A stretch of DNA of 8,301 nt from Spirochaetes bacterium RBG_16_67_19 (lineage in GTDB: Bacteria > Spirochaetota > Spirochaetia > SZUA-6 > DRHE01), in the NCBI GenBank assembly GCA_001829505.1, contig MIBK01000176.1, positions 1 through 8,301 of the forward strand. The letters run 5' to 3'. The translations under genes were made by a program, and so were the position numbers. The notes under the pieces are model-generated. The model searched no databases, was not told the origin of the DNA, and worked only from the letters and a program-made list of their open reading frames with translations. Below are positions 7,111 through 8,301 of the stretch, piece by piece (position 1 is the first letter of the stretch; each line of letters begins with the position of its first letter).

Positions 7111-7115
7111 CAGTG

Positions 7116-7529
7116 ATGAGAGCAGCGGTGGTTTTTTTCTCCAGCGCCTCACGGGAGCGCATTCTGGCGCTGGCCAAGTCGCTTTCCCAGGGCATCGGCG
7201 AGCAGGGCCACCACGTCGATCTGATCGACGGAGATCGGGACGTGAACGCCAAGCTCACCAGCTACCAGTACCTGGCCGTCGGCGCCGAGCCGCTGTCGGG
7301 GTTCGGCGGAAAGCTGCCCGACAAGGTGGCCCAGTTCCTGGGCTCGGCGGGAATGGTTTCCGGCAAGCACTGCTTCGCCTTCGTAGCCAAGACCCCCTTC
7401 GGTTCCATGAAAGCGCTCTCCAGGCTGATGAAGAACATGGAGAAAGAAGGAATGCTGATCAAGAACTCCTCGATTCTGGGCAGCGCCCAGGAAGCCCAGG
7501 AAGTCGGCAAGCGCCTGCACATCAAGTAG
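7116..7529 (+). CDS. Small flavodoxin-fold protein
   Basis: This encodes a 137-residue cytoplasmic protein with an alternating beta/alpha pattern of the flavodoxin fold: strand AAVVFFSS (3-10), helix to about 30, HVDLID (33-38), YQYLAVGAEP (50-59), a helix, HCFAFVAKTPFGS (85-97), a helix, and IKNSSILG (115-122). The first loop, SSASRER, sits where flavodoxins carry the FMN-phosphate loop (S/T-x-T-G-x-T), but lacks its Gly/Thr pattern. The later loops PLSGFGGK and AKTPFGS could contact a flavin or another ligand. Redox function is therefore uncertain; it may be a flavodoxin-like protein that binds flavin weakly or not at all. It is a single-gene unit with its own strong promoter, divergent from the lipoprotein gene. 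Its stop is 6 bases from that of the next, opposite gene. The fold call is moderately sure and the specific family is unknown. Confidence 0.75.
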   Translation: MRAAVVFFSSASRERILALAKSLSQGIGEQGHHVDLIDGDRDVNAKLTSYQYLAVGAEPLSGFGGKLPDKVAQFLGSAGMVSGKHCFAFVAKTPFGSMKALSRLMKNMEKEGMLIKNSSILGSAQEAQEVGKRLHIK

Positions 7530-7535
7530 CGCCGC

Positions 7536-8301
7536 TCATTCCTTCCAGGGGAAGATCATGCCCTTCAGCGTTCGCTTTCCCACCCGTTCCCGGTCCTCCA
7601 CCAGCAGCGCGTCCCAGGGGATGCGGCGGCGGTCCTCCGGATGCTTTTCCAGATGGTCATACTTGTACAGCCGCAGCTTCAGCCCCGCGTTCAGCCACAA
7701 CAGGAGGGTGGCCATTCCCGGAATCAGGAGGGCGGTGAACACGGACAAGGCGAAGATCAGCAGGCTGCCCAGAAAAAGCCCGAAGGTGAACAGCGGGTTG
7801 TCCAGGAACAGCAGGAAGCTCTTCTTCAGCATCTTGAGGAAGTTGCGGTCCAGCCTGGACTGGATGGGAAAGTAGTACTGCGCAGCCAGCACCCAGAAAA
7901 TCAGCACCCAGAACAGGAACGAGGAGGCCAGGGGGCCGACGAAGGACTTGAGCTGGCCGTAGACGTTGAAGGCCACGACCAGCAGGAAGGCCAGCAGCAG
8001 GTTCAGCGCGACGAACAGGAGGCTGGTCGGCCAGGTGGCCTTCAGGAAGCCCGGCAGTTCGCCGATTTCCGGTTTGCGGTAGTCGGTGAGCTGGCTCATG
8101 ATCCAGTTCACGACCCCGGTGTACAGGAAAAGCAGCACCAGGCCCAGGCCGAGGAGAATGAAGTACAGGAAGGACTGGGTGAGGTGGAGGAGGGAGAAAC
8201 CCACGAGCGCCAGCAGCAGGATGAAACCCAGATTCAAGATGACAATCTTCAATAAATTGTCCCACATGTCGAAAAAGGCCTTCTTTATCAGGAATCCGAA
8301 C
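7536..8301 (-). CDS. Multi-pass membrane protein of unknown function (5' end missing)
   Basis: This encodes an integral membrane protein. The first Met in the window is at 8267, but the frame stays open to the right edge. The 11 upstream residues (FGFLIKKAFFD) run naturally into MWDNLLKIVILN, and that Met lacks a well-spaced ribosome site, so the real start is probably outside. Counting from that Met, about six hydrophobic segments appear near 7-28, 32-57, 80-103, 110-132, 157-182 and 183-200. The cytosolic-looking tail (201-243) is charged and ends in RTLKGMIFPWKE. The FF-DMWDNLL opening and the segment order recall YesL/DUF624-type proteins, and the FPWK ending recalls a family I associate with spirochaetes. 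Both are memory-based resemblances. No transporter or enzyme motif is visible. It converges on the flavodoxin-like gene. Confidence 0.8.
   Translation of the reverse strand, partial: FGFLIKKAFFDMWDNLLKIVILNLGFILLLALVGFSLLHLTQSFLYFILLGLGLVLLFLYTGVVNWIMSQLTDYRKPEIGELPGFLKATWPTSLLFVALNLLLAFLLVVAFNVYGQLKSFVGPLASSFLFWVLIFWVLAAQYYFPIQSRLDRNFLKMLKKSFLLFLDNPLFTFGLFLGSLLIFALSVFTALLIPGMATLLLWLNAGLKLRLYKYDHLEKHPEDRRRIPWDALLVEDRERVGKRTLKGMIFPWKE

Noticed and set aside
7059..7115. In-frame TTG start for the flavodoxin-like gene.
   Set aside because: It lies within the -35 box; the extra residues have no fold pattern and precede the predicted transcript start.
7052..7115. A - strand promoter for the lipoprotein gene.
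   Set aside because: TATACG occurs on that strand, but the bases 17-18 upstream are C/G-rich with no -35 resemblance.
7131..7139. T7 run early in the flavodoxin-like gene as a phase-variation tract.
   Set aside because: Seven bases is short for phase variation, and it simply encodes Val-Phe-Phe in the first beta strand.
7542..7554. CTTCC-AGG-GGAAG hairpin near the convergent stops, as a possible terminator.
   Set aside because: The 5-bp stem encodes the last residues (FPWK) of the membrane protein and no T-run follows on either strand.
1..8301. RNA genes, riboswitches, CRISPR arrays, insertion sequences, attachment sites and a toxin-antitoxin or defence cassette.
   Set aside because: I found no cloverleaf, repeat-spacer pattern, transposase, terminal repeats or matching gene pair, and the space between genes is too small for a structured leader.

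Overview
This is an 8.3 kb stretch of a GC-rich bacterial chromosome (I estimate about two-thirds GC, not counted). It is densely packed with genes, and no gene-free gap exceeds about 65 bases. A predicted lipoprotein with a lipobox, a predicted exported TPR protein and a 7TM-HD phosphodiesterase point to a diderm bacterium. The SecG sequence style, the pgk-tpiA-secG order and the C-terminal signature of the membrane protein at the right edge remind me of Spirochaetes. That placement is an inference of moderate confidence and no marker in the window settles it.

Bases 1-3614 (+ strand) hold one translationally coupled block. It contains the 3' part of a PgpH-type cyclic-di-AMP phosphodiesterase, then ybeY (rRNA maturation endonuclease), then a predicted exported TPR protein whose C-terminal half resembles CsgG/TolB-N-like and FlgT-C-like domains. 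The genes are joined by 4-base GTGA and ATGA overlaps.

Bases 3611-5994 (+ strand) hold a glycolysis and secretion operon, pgk-tpiA-secG. It has its own near-consensus sigma70-type promoter, and the -35 box of that promoter contains the stop codon of the TPR gene. The transcript leader is predicted to be only about 15 bases, so the Shine-Dalgarno sequence lies at the RNA 5' end. pgk and tpiA overlap by 4 bases; secG follows 3 bases after tpiA.

Bases 5996-7529 hold a divergent pair. A predicted lipoprotein of unknown function (- strand) runs tail-to-tail into secG with one base between the stop codons. A small flavodoxin-fold protein (+ strand) is driven by a second near-consensus promoter that carries a perfect 11-bp dyad in its spacer. 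The rest (7536-8301, - strand) is the 3' part of a multi-pass membrane protein that is still open at the window edge.

Most of the window is housekeeping: c-di-AMP turnover, ribosome maturation, lower glycolysis and the Sec translocon. The less familiar content is the TPR/CsgG-like/FlgT-C-like protein, the lipoprotein, the flavodoxin-like protein with a degenerate phosphate loop, and the right-edge membrane protein. I see no mobile element, CRISPR array, RNA gene or obvious novel defence or biosynthetic system.
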